A stretch of DNA of 64,000 nt, from NCBI RefSeq assembly GCF_030815415.1, contig NZ_JAUSWW010000001.1:9982001-10046000 (forward strand), read 5' to 3'. The translations under genes and the position numbers were made by a program. Source of the DNA: Streptomyces canus. Its GTDB lineage: Bacteria > Actinomycetota > Actinomycetes > Streptomycetales > Streptomycetaceae. A model generated the notes under the pieces. The model saw nothing but the letters and a program-made list of their open reading frames with translations. It had not been told where the DNA came from and did not search any database. Of the stretch, positions 7,872 through 16,017 are shown piece by piece (position 1 is the first letter of the stretch; each line of letters starts with the position of its first letter).

Positions 7872-8522
7872 ATGCACAGCACCCAGACCCGCCTCCGCCA
7901 CGCCGCCCTGACGACGGGCGCGGCGGTCCTCGTGTTGCTCGCCACCGGCTGCTCGAAAGCGTCCGTCGGCGCACAGACCGGCGGCTGCCGCGACGACGGT
8001 GACTGGTCGGGGCGGGAACAGGCGGCCTGGCTGCGGAAGGCGGTCGCCTTCCACGGGACGACCGAGGGGCTCGGCCCGTCGTACGAGGGCGCGTCGGTCG
8101 TCGTCCGCACCCAGCACACGGGCGATGAACGGCCGCTGTGCCGACCGCTCGCCGTGCAGGTTGAGTTCTGGACCCTCACGGCCACCGCGACGGGGACGGA
8201 GACGGCGTCCGTCATGCGCTACCGATTGTCCGCGGACGGCAGCAGGACCCGTACGGTCGGTTTCCCCGCCGCTCTTCCCACCGGACTGGACGGCGCCTGC
8301 ACCCGGGTCCTCGTGGCGGCGTACGCGGGCGCACCACTGAGCGACCGGGAACAGCCGCGCAAGACACGGGACCTGGCCACCGCCGGGAAGGCGGACGTGC
8401 AGTTCGGGACGGAGCGGATCGGCGCATACCGGCTGCTCCCGCCGCAGGATCCCGCGCAGTGCGACGTGGGCCGGAGCCCTTCGCCCACCAGGTCGAAGAT
8501 ATGGGACATCTACCATCCGTGA
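7872..8522 (+). CDS. Secreted lipoprotein of unknown function
   Basis: This 216-residue protein starts MHSTQTRLRHAAL, has a hydrophobic signal segment and a clear lipobox LATGC (about residues 23-27) and should be lipid-anchored on the outer face of the membrane. AGGGAAA precedes the ATG at 7872. The mature part has several cysteines (GGCRDD, PLCRPL, GACTRV, AQCDVG) that could form disulfides, and a threonine-rich WTLTATATGT segment. I do not recognise a family. It stands alone between the catabolic block and a broken transporter gene. Confidence 0.8.
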   Translation: MHSTQTRLRHAALTTGAAVLVLLATGCSKASVGAQTGGCRDDGDWSGREQAAWLRKAVAFHGTTEGLGPSYEGASVVVRTQHTGDERPLCRPLAVQVEFWTLTATATGTETASVMRYRLSADGSRTRTVGFPAALPTGLDGACTRVLVAAYAGAPLSDREQPRKTRDLATAGKADVQFGTERIGAYRLLPPQDPAQCDVGRSPSPTRSKIWDIYHP

Positions 8523-8713
8523 CGTGGCCACGGCCGGGTGGGCCAGAACGGCGGCCACGGAGGTGTATGTGTCGACACCAGAGGAGTTGTGGAGGGAGGC
8601 TGTGCCGCTTCAACCGGATCGCTCAGCTGGCATGCCTCGTAGACGAGGGCTCTCCACATGCCGGCGGACGTGGCCGCGCGGGGCCCGTAGGTGTCCCAGA
8701 ACGCCGTGCGCTC

Positions 8714-9150
8714 ATGGTCGCGGTCTTCCAGTGGGGCTGGGGAGACGCACTCATCGGGCTGGAAGCGACGGTTCCGATCGTGTCGTTCATCCCGATGTTC
8801 CTCTTCGCCATCCTGTTCGGCCTGTCGATGGACTACGAGGTGTTCCTCCTCTCCCGCGTACGCGAGGAGTACCTGCGCACCGGCGACAACGGCACGGCGA
8901 TCGTTGAGGGCGTCTCGCGCACCGCCCGGATCATCACCTCGGCCGGCCTCATCATGGTGGCGGTCTTTCTCTCGGCCTGGCCACCGCGATCTTCATCGAC
9001 GCCACGGTCGTACGCATGGTGCTGGTACCGGCGACCATGACACTCCTCGGCCGGACCAATTGGTGGCTGCCGAAGTGGCTAGACAGGATGCTTCTCCGCG
9101 GCCCGGTCGGCACCGACGACACCGACGCGGCATCCACAGGTGAGGCCCCC
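8714..9150 (+). pseudogene. MMPL/RND transporter C-terminal remnant, frameshifted
   Basis: VAVFQWGWGDALIGLEATVP, FAILFGLSMDYEVFLLSRVR and EEYLRTGDNGTA are the C-terminal transmembrane region of MMPL-family exporters. After LIMVAVFLS the frame breaks: the next family segment (LGLATAIFIDATVVRMVLVP, then NWWLPKWLDRM) continues in another frame. About a dozen residues (normally FVLGDDRVIKLFG-like) are missing, so a small deletion caused the shift. The N-terminal three quarters of the gene are absent. Clearly non-functional. Confidence 0.85.
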
Positions 9151-9224
9151 TGGTTGACCGTTGACTCAACTCCTGCCCGCCCTTGGCGTTCGGCACCTCA
9201 GCGCGTCACCCAGGGGCATATCGA

Positions 9225-9590
9225 GTCGTGATCATCGGGTGGTCCCTGATGAGGTCCTTGATCCAGATCATCGAGGCGCGCAGGTGGAAACCGGCGAGGT
9301 AGCTGTCGGGAGTCTTGTCGTATCAGGCGGCGATGCCTTGCCATGCTTTGAGCTTGTTGATCAGGCGTTCGACGGTGTTCCGCTCCTTGTGGAGATCGGC
9401 GTCGTGGCTGATGGGTCGGCCACCTCTGGAGCCCTTCCTCTCCGGGATGACCGCCTTGATACGGCGTTTGCGCAGGTGGGCGCGGTTTCCGCGGGAGAGT
9501 ACGCCTTGTTCGTGGTGGGCTCGGGCTGTGGTGGAGTCGATGCTGACCAGGGGCAGGTCCACCGACCGAACCCATACGGCTGAGGAGAGG
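9225..9590 (-). mobile_element. IS5-family transposase C-terminal fragment
   Basis: On the minus strand SIDSTTARAHHEQGV, LRKRRIKAVIPERKGSRGGR and ERNTVERLINKLKAWQGIA are the DDE-domain end of IS5-family transposases (R...E motif in RNTVERLIN). The frame breaks at about 9323 and continues as YDKTPDSYLAGFHLRASMIW. Both N-terminus and terminal repeats are missing. It abuts the XRE/TPR regulator remnant, which it probably truncated. Confidence 0.8.
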
Positions 9591-9610
9591 CACCGACAAG
9601 AGATCGACCC

Positions 9611-10110
9611 TCAAAGAGCAGCGTCCACGTCGGCGCGCAGCATGGCGTCCTGGGCCTGTTCGAAGGCGCGGCGGGTGCCGGTGCAGTCGTGGGCTGCGCC
9701 GTGGATGGCGCCCTGGCGGGCCAGGCCGAGGGAGGCGAAGAGGGGGTCGCGGCGGGTGAGGTGGAGGTTGCGGGCGACGTCGTTGGCGGCGAATGCGTCG
9801 GCGGGTCGGCCCATGTGGCGGTACATGGTGCCGGCGTGGCTCCAGATGCGGAACTTGATCGCCTGGTCGCCGGACATCTCGGCGAGGGCCTGGGCCTCGC
9901 GCATGTGCACCTTGGCGACGTCGTAGTGCCGGCCGTCGATGGCGGCCCACATCGTGGAGGAGCGGAAGGCGGCTGCTGAGGCGTAGAGGCTGCTGCGTAC
10001 CCGCTGGGTGGCACTGCCGGTGTTTTGGAGGTTGAGCGCCTCGTCGGCGAGGACGGCGGTTCGTTGCTCGATGCCGAGTTGTCCGCCGTGGCGGTGGTCG
10101 CTGGTCACCG
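9611..10110 (-). pseudogene. XRE-type regulator C-terminal TPR region, truncated at both ends
   Basis: The frame from about 10110 to the stop at 9611 reads RSSLYASAAAFRSSTMWAAI, AKVHMREAQALAEMSGDQAI, YRHMGRPADAFAANDVARNL and DPLFASLGLARQGAIHGAA. This is the helical-repeat C-terminal part found in many Streptomyces XRE regulators. The N-terminal helix-turn-helix is gone, and the protein stops about 100 residues earlier than family members, next to the IS5 scar. Confidence 0.7.
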
Positions 10111-10244
10111 CACTTCCCTGGCAGGACGGCGATCCCCCGGCCCACGCGACAACCGCGGTGAACGCGGGTCGGCAGGCCGCAGGTAGTATCCCGAGCGCTC
10201 CCGGCCCATTCGGGCAGGTGAACCAGGTGGGTGGGGAATTCTCG

Positions 10245-11861
10245 ATGACGTTTCGGCTGCGTGCCGTCCGCGCGTTCGCGTTGCTGCTCGGCTTCTTCCT
10301 CATGGGCCTGGCACTGCTGTCGGCCATGGCCGTGCTCGACTGGCTGGTGCTGACCCACCCGGTCACCGAGAAGGCGGCGTGGATCGGGGGCACGGTGCTG
10401 ATCGTCACCGTGCTGCTGTCCGCGGCGATTCTGCGTGGCTTGTTCACGTTCCTGCGGGCTGGGCGGCTGGGGCCGGTCCTGGAGGGGGTGGCGGTCACCC
10501 CCGAGGACCAGCCCGGGCTGTGGGAACAGGTACGGGCGGCGGCCGAGGTCACGCGACAGCGGCCGCCGGACGAGCTCTACCTCGTCGCCGAGGTCAACGC
10601 GGGCGTCTCCGAACAGAGCCGCATGCTCGGACTGCTGCACGGACGACGCCGGATGTATCTGGGGCTACCGCTGCTCGCCGGACTGACCGTCCCGCAACTG
10701 CGCGCCGTCCTCGCCCACGAGTTCGGGCACTACGGCAACCTCGACACCCGGCTCGGAGGCGTCACCATGCGCGGCCGCGCGGCACTCCTGCAGACGGTCA
10801 AGGCGTTCCAGGAGGGCAGCACCGAGCTGCATCAGGCGATCGGTGCCCTGTACGTCGGCTACGCCCGGATGTATCTGCGGACCACCCAGTCCGTGGCTCG
10901 CCACCAGGAGCTCGCGGCGGACCGGATGGCGGCCAGGCACGCCGGTCGTGACACGACGGTCGCCGCGCTACGCGCCGTTCCGGTGCTCACCGGCGCTCAC
11001 ACCCACTACCTGGAGACATACCTCGCGATGGGCACCTCGCTGGGTGCGCTCCCGCCGGCGGGCGAAGTGCACGGCGGGTTCCGCCGGTTGCTCGCCGCGC
11101 GCACCGGCGAACGGCTCGTCGCCCTCTCCGCCGGACAGCGCTCGCCGCGACCGCACCCGTACGACTCACACCCCCCGACAGCCGAACGCATCGCCCGGCT
11201 CGAACAGCTCCCGGCGGACGACCGGCCCGATGAACCGACCGATGGGCCCACCGGCCTCGCCCTCCTGCGCGACGCCGACCGCCTGTTCACCGCACTGGAG
11301 GCGCGCACACTGCCCCAGGAGTCAGCACTGTTGCGGCGCGAGAGCTGGGACGAACTGGTCATGTCCCGCGCGCTCGCCGACGCAGAGGGCTGGTCCCAAC
11401 CGCTACGGGTCGCCGTGGCCAGGACTCTTCGGACCTCGGTGCAGGGAGCGGGCGGCGCGGTGACGGATTCCGTACGCCGGGACGGCACCACCGGCGAGGT
11501 GACCGACGACCTCCTGCCCGGCTTGGAGGAGATTCTCGACGCGTTCGACCGCGGCCTGCTCTGGCCGGAGGTCGCCGACCGGATGCCCAAGCCGCACCAG
11601 GCGACACGACTGGTCGGGCAGTCCGCGCGCAACTTCATTCGGCCCAGGATCTTCGACGGCCTCGCGGGCCTGGTCCACCTGCGCCTCGCCGAGTCCGGGC
11701 AGGCCAAGCCGGACATCGGCTGGTCGGGGCAGCCCGGACTGCTGCTCCCCGAGTCGTGGGAGAAGGCCATGGACGACGCCATCGACTCGGCCGTCGCCGA
11801 CACACCCGACACCGCATCCCTGCGCGCCCTGCTCACCTCGCCCCACCACGCGCCGGCCTGA
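10245..11861 (+). CDS. M48-family membrane metalloprotease
   Basis: This 538-residue protein begins MTFRLRAVRAFALLLGFF. Two hydrophobic segments (about 10-33 and 46-65) anchor it in the membrane. The zinc motif HEFGH (H158, E159, H162) lies in LRAVLAHEFGHYGNLDTRLG, and ELAADRMAA supplies the third-ligand glutamate typical of Ste24p/HtpX-like M48 peptidases. The rest is a long soluble domain with no clear motif. The frame is open upstream of the ATG, but the membrane segment begins here. It is followed after 52 nt by the SUKH-domain gene on the same strand. The substrate is unknown. Confidence 0.85.
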   Translation: MTFRLRAVRAFALLLGFFLMGLALLSAMAVLDWLVLTHPVTEKAAWIGGTVLIVTVLLSAAILRGLFTFLRAGRLGPVLEGVAVTPEDQPGLWEQVRAAAEVTRQRPPDELYLVAEVNAGVSEQSRMLGLLHGRRRMYLGLPLLAGLTVPQLRAVLAHEFGHYGNLDTRLGGVTMRGRAALLQTVKAFQEGSTELHQAIGALYVGYARMYLRTTQSVARHQELAADRMAARHAGRDTTVAALRAVPVLTGAHTHYLETYLAMGTSLGALPPAGEVHGGFRRLLAARTGERLVALSAGQRSPRPHPYDSHPPTAERIARLEQLPADDRPDEPTDGPTGLALLRDADRLFTALEARTLPQESALLRRESWDELVMSRALADAEGWSQPLRVAVARTLRTSVQGAGGAVTDSVRRDGTTGEVTDDLLPGLEEILDAFDRGLLWPEVADRMPKPHQATRLVGQSARNFIRPRIFDGLAGLVHLRLAESGQAKPDIGWSGQPGLLLPESWEKAMDDAIDSAVADTPDTASLRALLTSPHHAPA

Positions 11862-11913
11862 ACGGGCTTGCGGACACGCCCGGTTGTCAGCGGCGGGTGA
11901 CAGCATCGGGGCC

Positions 11914-13899
11914 ATGACGGAGACCACGGCATTCGACTGGCGCTCCTTCCTGCTCCGGTGGAGCCAGGAGTGGGCTGACTCCCTATCGGACGACGAGATG
12001 CGCGGCCGGGACGACGAGGCCGCGCGGGAGGCCCGGTGGCTGGGGTTCCCGCCCGCTTCCGAGGAGCGCATCGCGGCCATGGAGGAACGCCTGGGTCGAC
12101 GGATGCCCCCGTCGTACCGGGAATTCCTCAAGGTCACCGACGGATGGCGGCACGCGGGCGGGTTCGTGTGGCTGCTGGCGGGGACCGAGAGCGTGCACTG
12201 GCACGAGAACGAGTCGGGTCTCGCCGATCTTTTCGAGGAGTACCTGGACGAGGACGCGGACCCCGAGGAGCGGCAGGAGGCGGAGCTGTGGCGGCGCGGG
12301 CTCCAGCTGGACGTCGAGTCCGACGCCACCTATGTCCTCCTGGACCCCGACGAGGTGGACGAGAACGGTGAGTGGGCCGTCTACACCTGGGCGAGCTGGC
12401 GGGCCGCCCCACCGGAACGGCTGGAGAACTTCCTGGAGTTCATGCAGGCGATGTACCGCGAGTTCCACAGTCTGCGGTCCCATCGCGGCAAGGAGCAGCC
12501 GGAGTTCGTCAACGACACCACGCGCGAGCTGGACGATCTGGTGGACTCGGCCCGGCTGGAGGCGCTGCGCGGCAACTGGGAAAGGGCTGTGCAGCAGTTG
12601 GACGAGGCCAGGTCGTACGGCCGGCCGCGGGCCGTCGGGTTGGGCGACCAGATCCGACGTCTGCTCGGGCAGGCCTCCGGGGTGTCGTTCGACGGCCTGG
12701 TGACGGACCCGCGGTACGCGGCCGAGTTGTTGCCGTCGCTGGTCGCCGAGCACGCGGCGCACTCGTACCGGGACGACTCCACGTTGATGTTCTCTCTCCG
12801 CGGCGCCGACGAGGCCTTGGTGGCACAGGCGTACGCGACCCTGGAGCAGGTGCGCGCCGGCACGTACCGGTACACGGTGACAGGACCGTTCGGTGAGGCG
12901 GTCGAGCAGGCGCGGGAGCTGGCGCGGTGGGGCGACACCGACGGGGCCTGGTGGAAACTGACGGCGGCATTGCCCCTGTGGGAGCCACTGGGACCCGACC
13001 ACCTGGCACCGCTGGGATGGGTGGCCGATCCCGTGCTCGGACCGTTGCTGACCCCGGAGCGGGGGCGCCAGCTGCTGTCCACACCGAGAGCGGGACATGT
13101 CGGTGACCCGCCGAGTCCGGCGGACGGCCTCGACTTGAGCGGCATGGCTTGGCTCGCCGTGCCGGACCCGGGCAACAACCGCACCTCTTACCGGTTCGTC
13201 CTGGTGGAGGGGGTGGATCCGCAGGAGCTGGCAGAACGCCTGGCGGATGGGCACGAGCACGGCCACGGCAATGAAGACGAGCACGCGACCGTGCTGGAGT
13301 CACCCATGACCCTCTGGGAAGCCCGCCGCAGGTCGGTCCGCGATCAGAGGGAGTTCTCCTCCTTCGACGACAAGGCCCTCGTGGCGGTCGGCCGGGCCGG
13401 CGTCGGCTGGAGCTTCGCCTTCGACGGCCAACCCGCGCCGTTCCACCAGCAGAGGTTCATCTCCCCTGCCGAGAGCGCCAGTTCGGGTACCCGCGCGGTG
13501 GTGGTGTGGATCGGCCTCAGGGAACCGTACCGGGAGCCGTTCTTCCACCTGTCCGTCGCTCGGGACGGTGCCGAGGAGTACGCGTTCACCTACGCGGACG
13601 GCGAGCTACGGCGGCGCGGGGAGATACCTCGCCTCCTGGAGCCGACCCGGTTCGTCGGAGCCGCGGAGGTCGACGGGCATGGGGTGGAGCGGTCGCTGCT
13701 GGAGGCCGTTGCCGAGGAGTTCGGCGCGTCACTGCCACGGCACGCCATCGTGAACGGGCGGCTGCACACGTTCACCACCCGTTCCTGGACGCGTCCGCCG
13801 AAGAGCGGCGAGACGTACGGGGTGATCCGGTTGGGCTGGGGAGACACGCCCCCGGTGGACGAGGCGGGGGCGCGAGAGGACGGGCCGGGGACCAGGTGA
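11914..13899 (+). CDS. SMI1/KNR4 (SUKH-1) domain protein
   Basis: This 661-residue protein has an N-terminal SUKH fold: RWLGFPPASEERIAAMEERL, PPSYREFLKVTDGW, GGFVWLLAGTESVHWHE. SUKH proteins are often immunity proteins against contact or polymorphic toxins, but many streptomycete members are long and of unknown role. The remainder (about 190-661) has no repeat or catalytic motif I recognise. A His/Glu-rich patch (HEHGHGNEDEH) lies near residue 450. ATG at 11914 chosen over an earlier TTG (11884). It may share a transcript with the M48 protease. No toxin gene is adjacent. Confidence 0.75.
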   Translation: MTETTAFDWRSFLLRWSQEWADSLSDDEMRGRDDEAAREARWLGFPPASEERIAAMEERLGRRMPPSYREFLKVTDGWRHAGGFVWLLAGTESVHWHENESGLADLFEEYLDEDADPEERQEAELWRRGLQLDVESDATYVLLDPDEVDENGEWAVYTWASWRAAPPERLENFLEFMQAMYREFHSLRSHRGKEQPEFVNDTTRELDDLVDSARLEALRGNWERAVQQLDEARSYGRPRAVGLGDQIRRLLGQASGVSFDGLVTDPRYAAELLPSLVAEHAAHSYRDDSTLMFSLRGADEALVAQAYATLEQVRAGTYRYTVTGPFGEAVEQARELARWGDTDGAWWKLTAALPLWEPLGPDHLAPLGWVADPVLGPLLTPERGRQLLSTPRAGHVGDPPSPADGLDLSGMAWLAVPDPGNNRTSYRFVLVEGVDPQELAERLADGHEHGHGNEDEHATVLESPMTLWEARRRSVRDQREFSSFDDKALVAVGRAGVGWSFAFDGQPAPFHQQRFISPAESASSGTRAVVVWIGLREPYREPFFHLSVARDGAEEYAFTYADGELRRRGEIPRLLEPTRFVGAAEVDGHGVERSLLEAVAEEFGASLPRHAIVNGRLHTFTTRSWTRPPKSGETYGVIRLGWGDTPPVDEAGAREDGPGTR

Positions 13900-14119
13900 G
13901 AGCCGGCCCGGCGGTGGGTGCGGTGCCCGCCACGGTCCCCGGTGTGTCAGAGCCTGGGAGCGAGCCGATAGCTGTGCGGATGTGCTCGGAGTGGCGGTGA
14001 GGTCAGTGCCAGAGCCCGGTTGTCCTGGGACTGCGTCGTCGGCGCCTGGGCGGCCGATGACGCGGCGGGCCCAGTGCTGTCAGAGGGCCGACCTGGTCGC
14101 AGGTCGGCCCTCACCGTTG

Positions 14120-14284
14120 GGCTGTGGACGAGGCATGGACCGACGGAGTCCTGCCCGACCTGGACTCCCAGTACGGGCCTACGAGTTCTGTACGAGTGTG
14201 ACGTTGCCGAAGCACGGCTCGACACGCTTGCTGATGTGCGAGTACGCGATGCTGACGACGCCGCTGATCATGTCCGTGCTTTGA
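14120..14284 (+). pseudogene. Remnant of an unrecognised gene also found at 17.4 kb
   Basis: Frame 1 reads DEAWTDGVLPDLDSQYG and then, after a one-base shift, YEFCTSVTLPKHGSTRLLM up to a stop at 14284. The same motif occurs at 17427-17519 (EEAWTTDVLPDLGSQWGQYE), and the DNA is also clearly alike. The rest of 13900-14409 shows no gene, so this is a decayed copy upstream of the sigma-factor operon. Confidence 0.5.
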
Positions 14285-14409
14285 CCGTGTGTGGCCGTCA
14301 CGTCGCCCCCGCGAGGAGCCCGGTGGGCTTGGGGGCGAGAAAGTCTGGCCGGCGGGGCAGTCGAACCTCCTTCCGCGCCCGTCTTTACAGGGGAACGAGG
14401 GAGGGCGCA

Positions 14410-14958
14410 TTGAACACCGACGAGGAACGCCAGTTCCGCGAGTTCGTGGCGGCACGGTCGAGATCGCTGCTGCACACGGCCTACCTGCTCACCGGGGACT
14501 GGGAGCAGGGCCGGGACCTGCTCCAGACCGCGCTTGCCGCCACCGCTCGGCGCTGGTCGAAGCTGCGCGACCGGGAGCAGCCGGAGATCTATGTGCGCCG
14601 GGCGCTTTACCACGCCCAGGTGGACCGCTTCCGACTGCTCAGCTGGGGACGGGAGACGGTCACCGACACCCTGCCGGACCAGCCGTCCGCGCAGGCCGTC
14701 GACTGGGCCGACACCGTGGTCCAGCGGCAGGACATCATGGCCGCGCTGCGGCGGCTGCCCAAGCGCCAGCGTGCGGTGGTCGTGCTGCGCTACTTCGAGG
14801 ACCGGCCGGACGCGGAGATCGCCGCGATTCTGGGTGTCGCCCAGGGGACGGTCCGCAGCCAGACCCACAAGGCCCTCGCTTCTCTCCGTACCGCCTTGAC
14901 CGAGGCGGGGCAGTCGGCCGCCTCCTCCACCGCCTCCGGAAGGGGCGTCGTCGCATGA
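14410..14958 (+). CDS. SigE-family (ECF-type) RNA polymerase sigma factor
   Basis: This 182-residue sigma factor has region 2 (FREFVAARSRSLLHTAYLLT, GRDLLQTALAATARRW) and region 4 (LRRLPKRQRAVVVLRYFEDR, AEIAAILGVAQGTVRSQTHK). The pattern matches the actinobacterial SigE family of small group-4 sigma factors. The start is a TTG at 14410, supported by GAGGGAGGG 4 nt upstream; no ATG/GTG in frame fits as well. It overlaps the next gene by 4 nt (ATGA), the usual coupling of an ECF sigma factor with its regulator. Confidence 0.88.
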   Translation: MNTDEERQFREFVAARSRSLLHTAYLLTGDWEQGRDLLQTALAATARRWSKLRDREQPEIYVRRALYHAQVDRFRLLSWGRETVTDTLPDQPSAQAVDWADTVVQRQDIMAALRRLPKRQRAVVVLRYFEDRPDAEIAAILGVAQGTVRSQTHKALASLRTALTEAGQSAASSTASGRGVVA

Positions 14959-15668
14959 ACGACTCGACCGAACACCCGCTGCACGAAACGTCCTTGCACG
15001 ATGCCCTGCACGCCCAGGTCCGGGGGAGCAGCGGTGACGCCGCCGGTGCCTATCTGGTCGGCCTGGCCGACGGCGCGTTGCGGATCGCCCGGCGGCGGCA
15101 GCGGCTGGCCCGTGCCGGTGTCGGCTTCGTCGCCGCCGTCGCGGTCGCCACCGCCTGGGTGGCCGTCGCCGACGGCGCGACCCTGCGCGCCCACCCTCAG
15201 CCCGCCGCGGGAGGTGACACCACGAGCACCGGGAAGGCGGCCCTGATCTCCTTCCTGCCGGTCACCTCGTCCAACGAGCACGCCTGCGCCCAGGGCAGCG
15301 GCGGCTACCCCATGCCCGCGAGCGCGACCCACCCGGAGTTCTGCGTCCAGGCCGACCGGGCCACAGGCATGACCGACGTCCAGGTCGCCTCCGCGAAGGC
15401 CGACAAGAGCGGTGCCGACGGCACCTGGCGGGTCGAGGTGACCCTCGACTCCGCCGACCGGACCCGTTTCGCCGCCCTCACCGCCTCCATCGCGTCGGCC
15501 CCGGCCCCACGCAACGAAATCGCCATCGTCATCGACGGCAAGCTCTGGGGTACCCCCTTCGTGAGCTCGTCGATCACCGGCGGCCGTATCGAGATCGTCG
15601 GGCCCTACGTCGGAGACCTCACCGGCGCCACCGCCCACGACCTCGCCCACCGGCTGGACCCGAACTGA
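14955..15668 (+). CDS. Membrane protein coupled to SigE-type sigma factor (putative anti-sigma/SecD head-like)
   Basis: This 237-residue protein has a cytosolic N-terminus (about 1-50), one transmembrane segment (VGFVAAVAVATAWVAVA, about 55-71) and an outer domain containing ATHPEFCVQADRATGMTDVQ and FAALTASIASAPAPRNEIAI. The C-terminal part resembles the SecD P1-head fold (IDGKLWGTPFVSSSITGGRI). Its ATG overlaps the sigma-factor stop. By position it is the likely membrane regulator of that sigma factor, but no classic zinc anti-sigma motif is present. Two cysteines in the outer part might sense redox. Confidence 0.7.
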   Translation: MNDSTEHPLHETSLHDALHAQVRGSSGDAAGAYLVGLADGALRIARRRQRLARAGVGFVAAVAVATAWVAVADGATLRAHPQPAAGGDTTSTGKAALISFLPVTSSNEHACAQGSGGYPMPASATHPEFCVQADRATGMTDVQVASAKADKSGADGTWRVEVTLDSADRTRFAALTASIASAPAPRNEIAIVIDGKLWGTPFVSSSITGGRIEIVGPYVGDLTGATAHDLAHRLDPN

Positions 15669-15983
15669 CAGCCGGTGCAGGTCACTGAGCCAGGCCCGCA
15701 CCACTGGCCGTTCTCCCTGGCCGCCCTCTCTCGTCCTGGAACGGCTGGGCGGTCACGCTGTCGATCACCGACAGTTGCTCGTCAGAGTCTCCGGACCGGT
15801 GCTGAGGCGGCATGGGCGAAGCACAGCTTCGAGACTCCGGCCGAACCGCTCAGTTGGAACCGGTGAGGCTCCGCGAGCCGGCGGTTTCCAGTCGGCGGGA
15901 CAGGGTGTTGGCACCAAGTGGTCACGCCTCTTGCAACCAACCGCGAGTTGTCTGTCCTCTTGGCGTCAGTTCGATACTGGAAG
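15669..15983. other. Intergenic stretch with no recognisable gene
   Basis: These 315 nt between the sigma-factor operon and the TnpB right end contain no coding sequence I can support. The part closest to the element (15964-15983) would be the guide segment of its RNA if the element end is at 15984. Confidence 0.4.
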
Positions 15984-16017
15984 TTGACTTCCTCCCCCTC
16001 GTGAACGAGGGGGATTC
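15984..16017 (-). ncRNA. Right end of the TnpB element; probable 3' part of the omega RNA
   Basis: Read on the minus strand, directly after the tnpB stop, CCCCCTC-GTTCAC-GAGGGGG forms a perfect 7-bp hairpin (15994-16013) followed by GAGGAAGTCAA ending at 15984. In TnpB systems the guide (omega) RNA overlaps the 3' end of tnpB, contains such right-end hairpins and ends with about 16-20 nt of flanking DNA as the guide. The predicted guide is 15983 down to 15964. The 5' limit of the RNA cannot be read from the sequence. Confidence 0.6.

Noticed and set aside
6475..7974. Longer start for the aminotransferase (to 7974)
   Set aside because: The extra 150 residues are low-complexity, cross the promoter region and are absent in the family; the ATG at 7521 matches the normal N-terminus.
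14020..14409. Long N-terminal extension of the SigE-type sigma factor
   Set aside because: The added residues derive from the decayed gene at 14.1 kb; homology and the ribosome site start at 14410.
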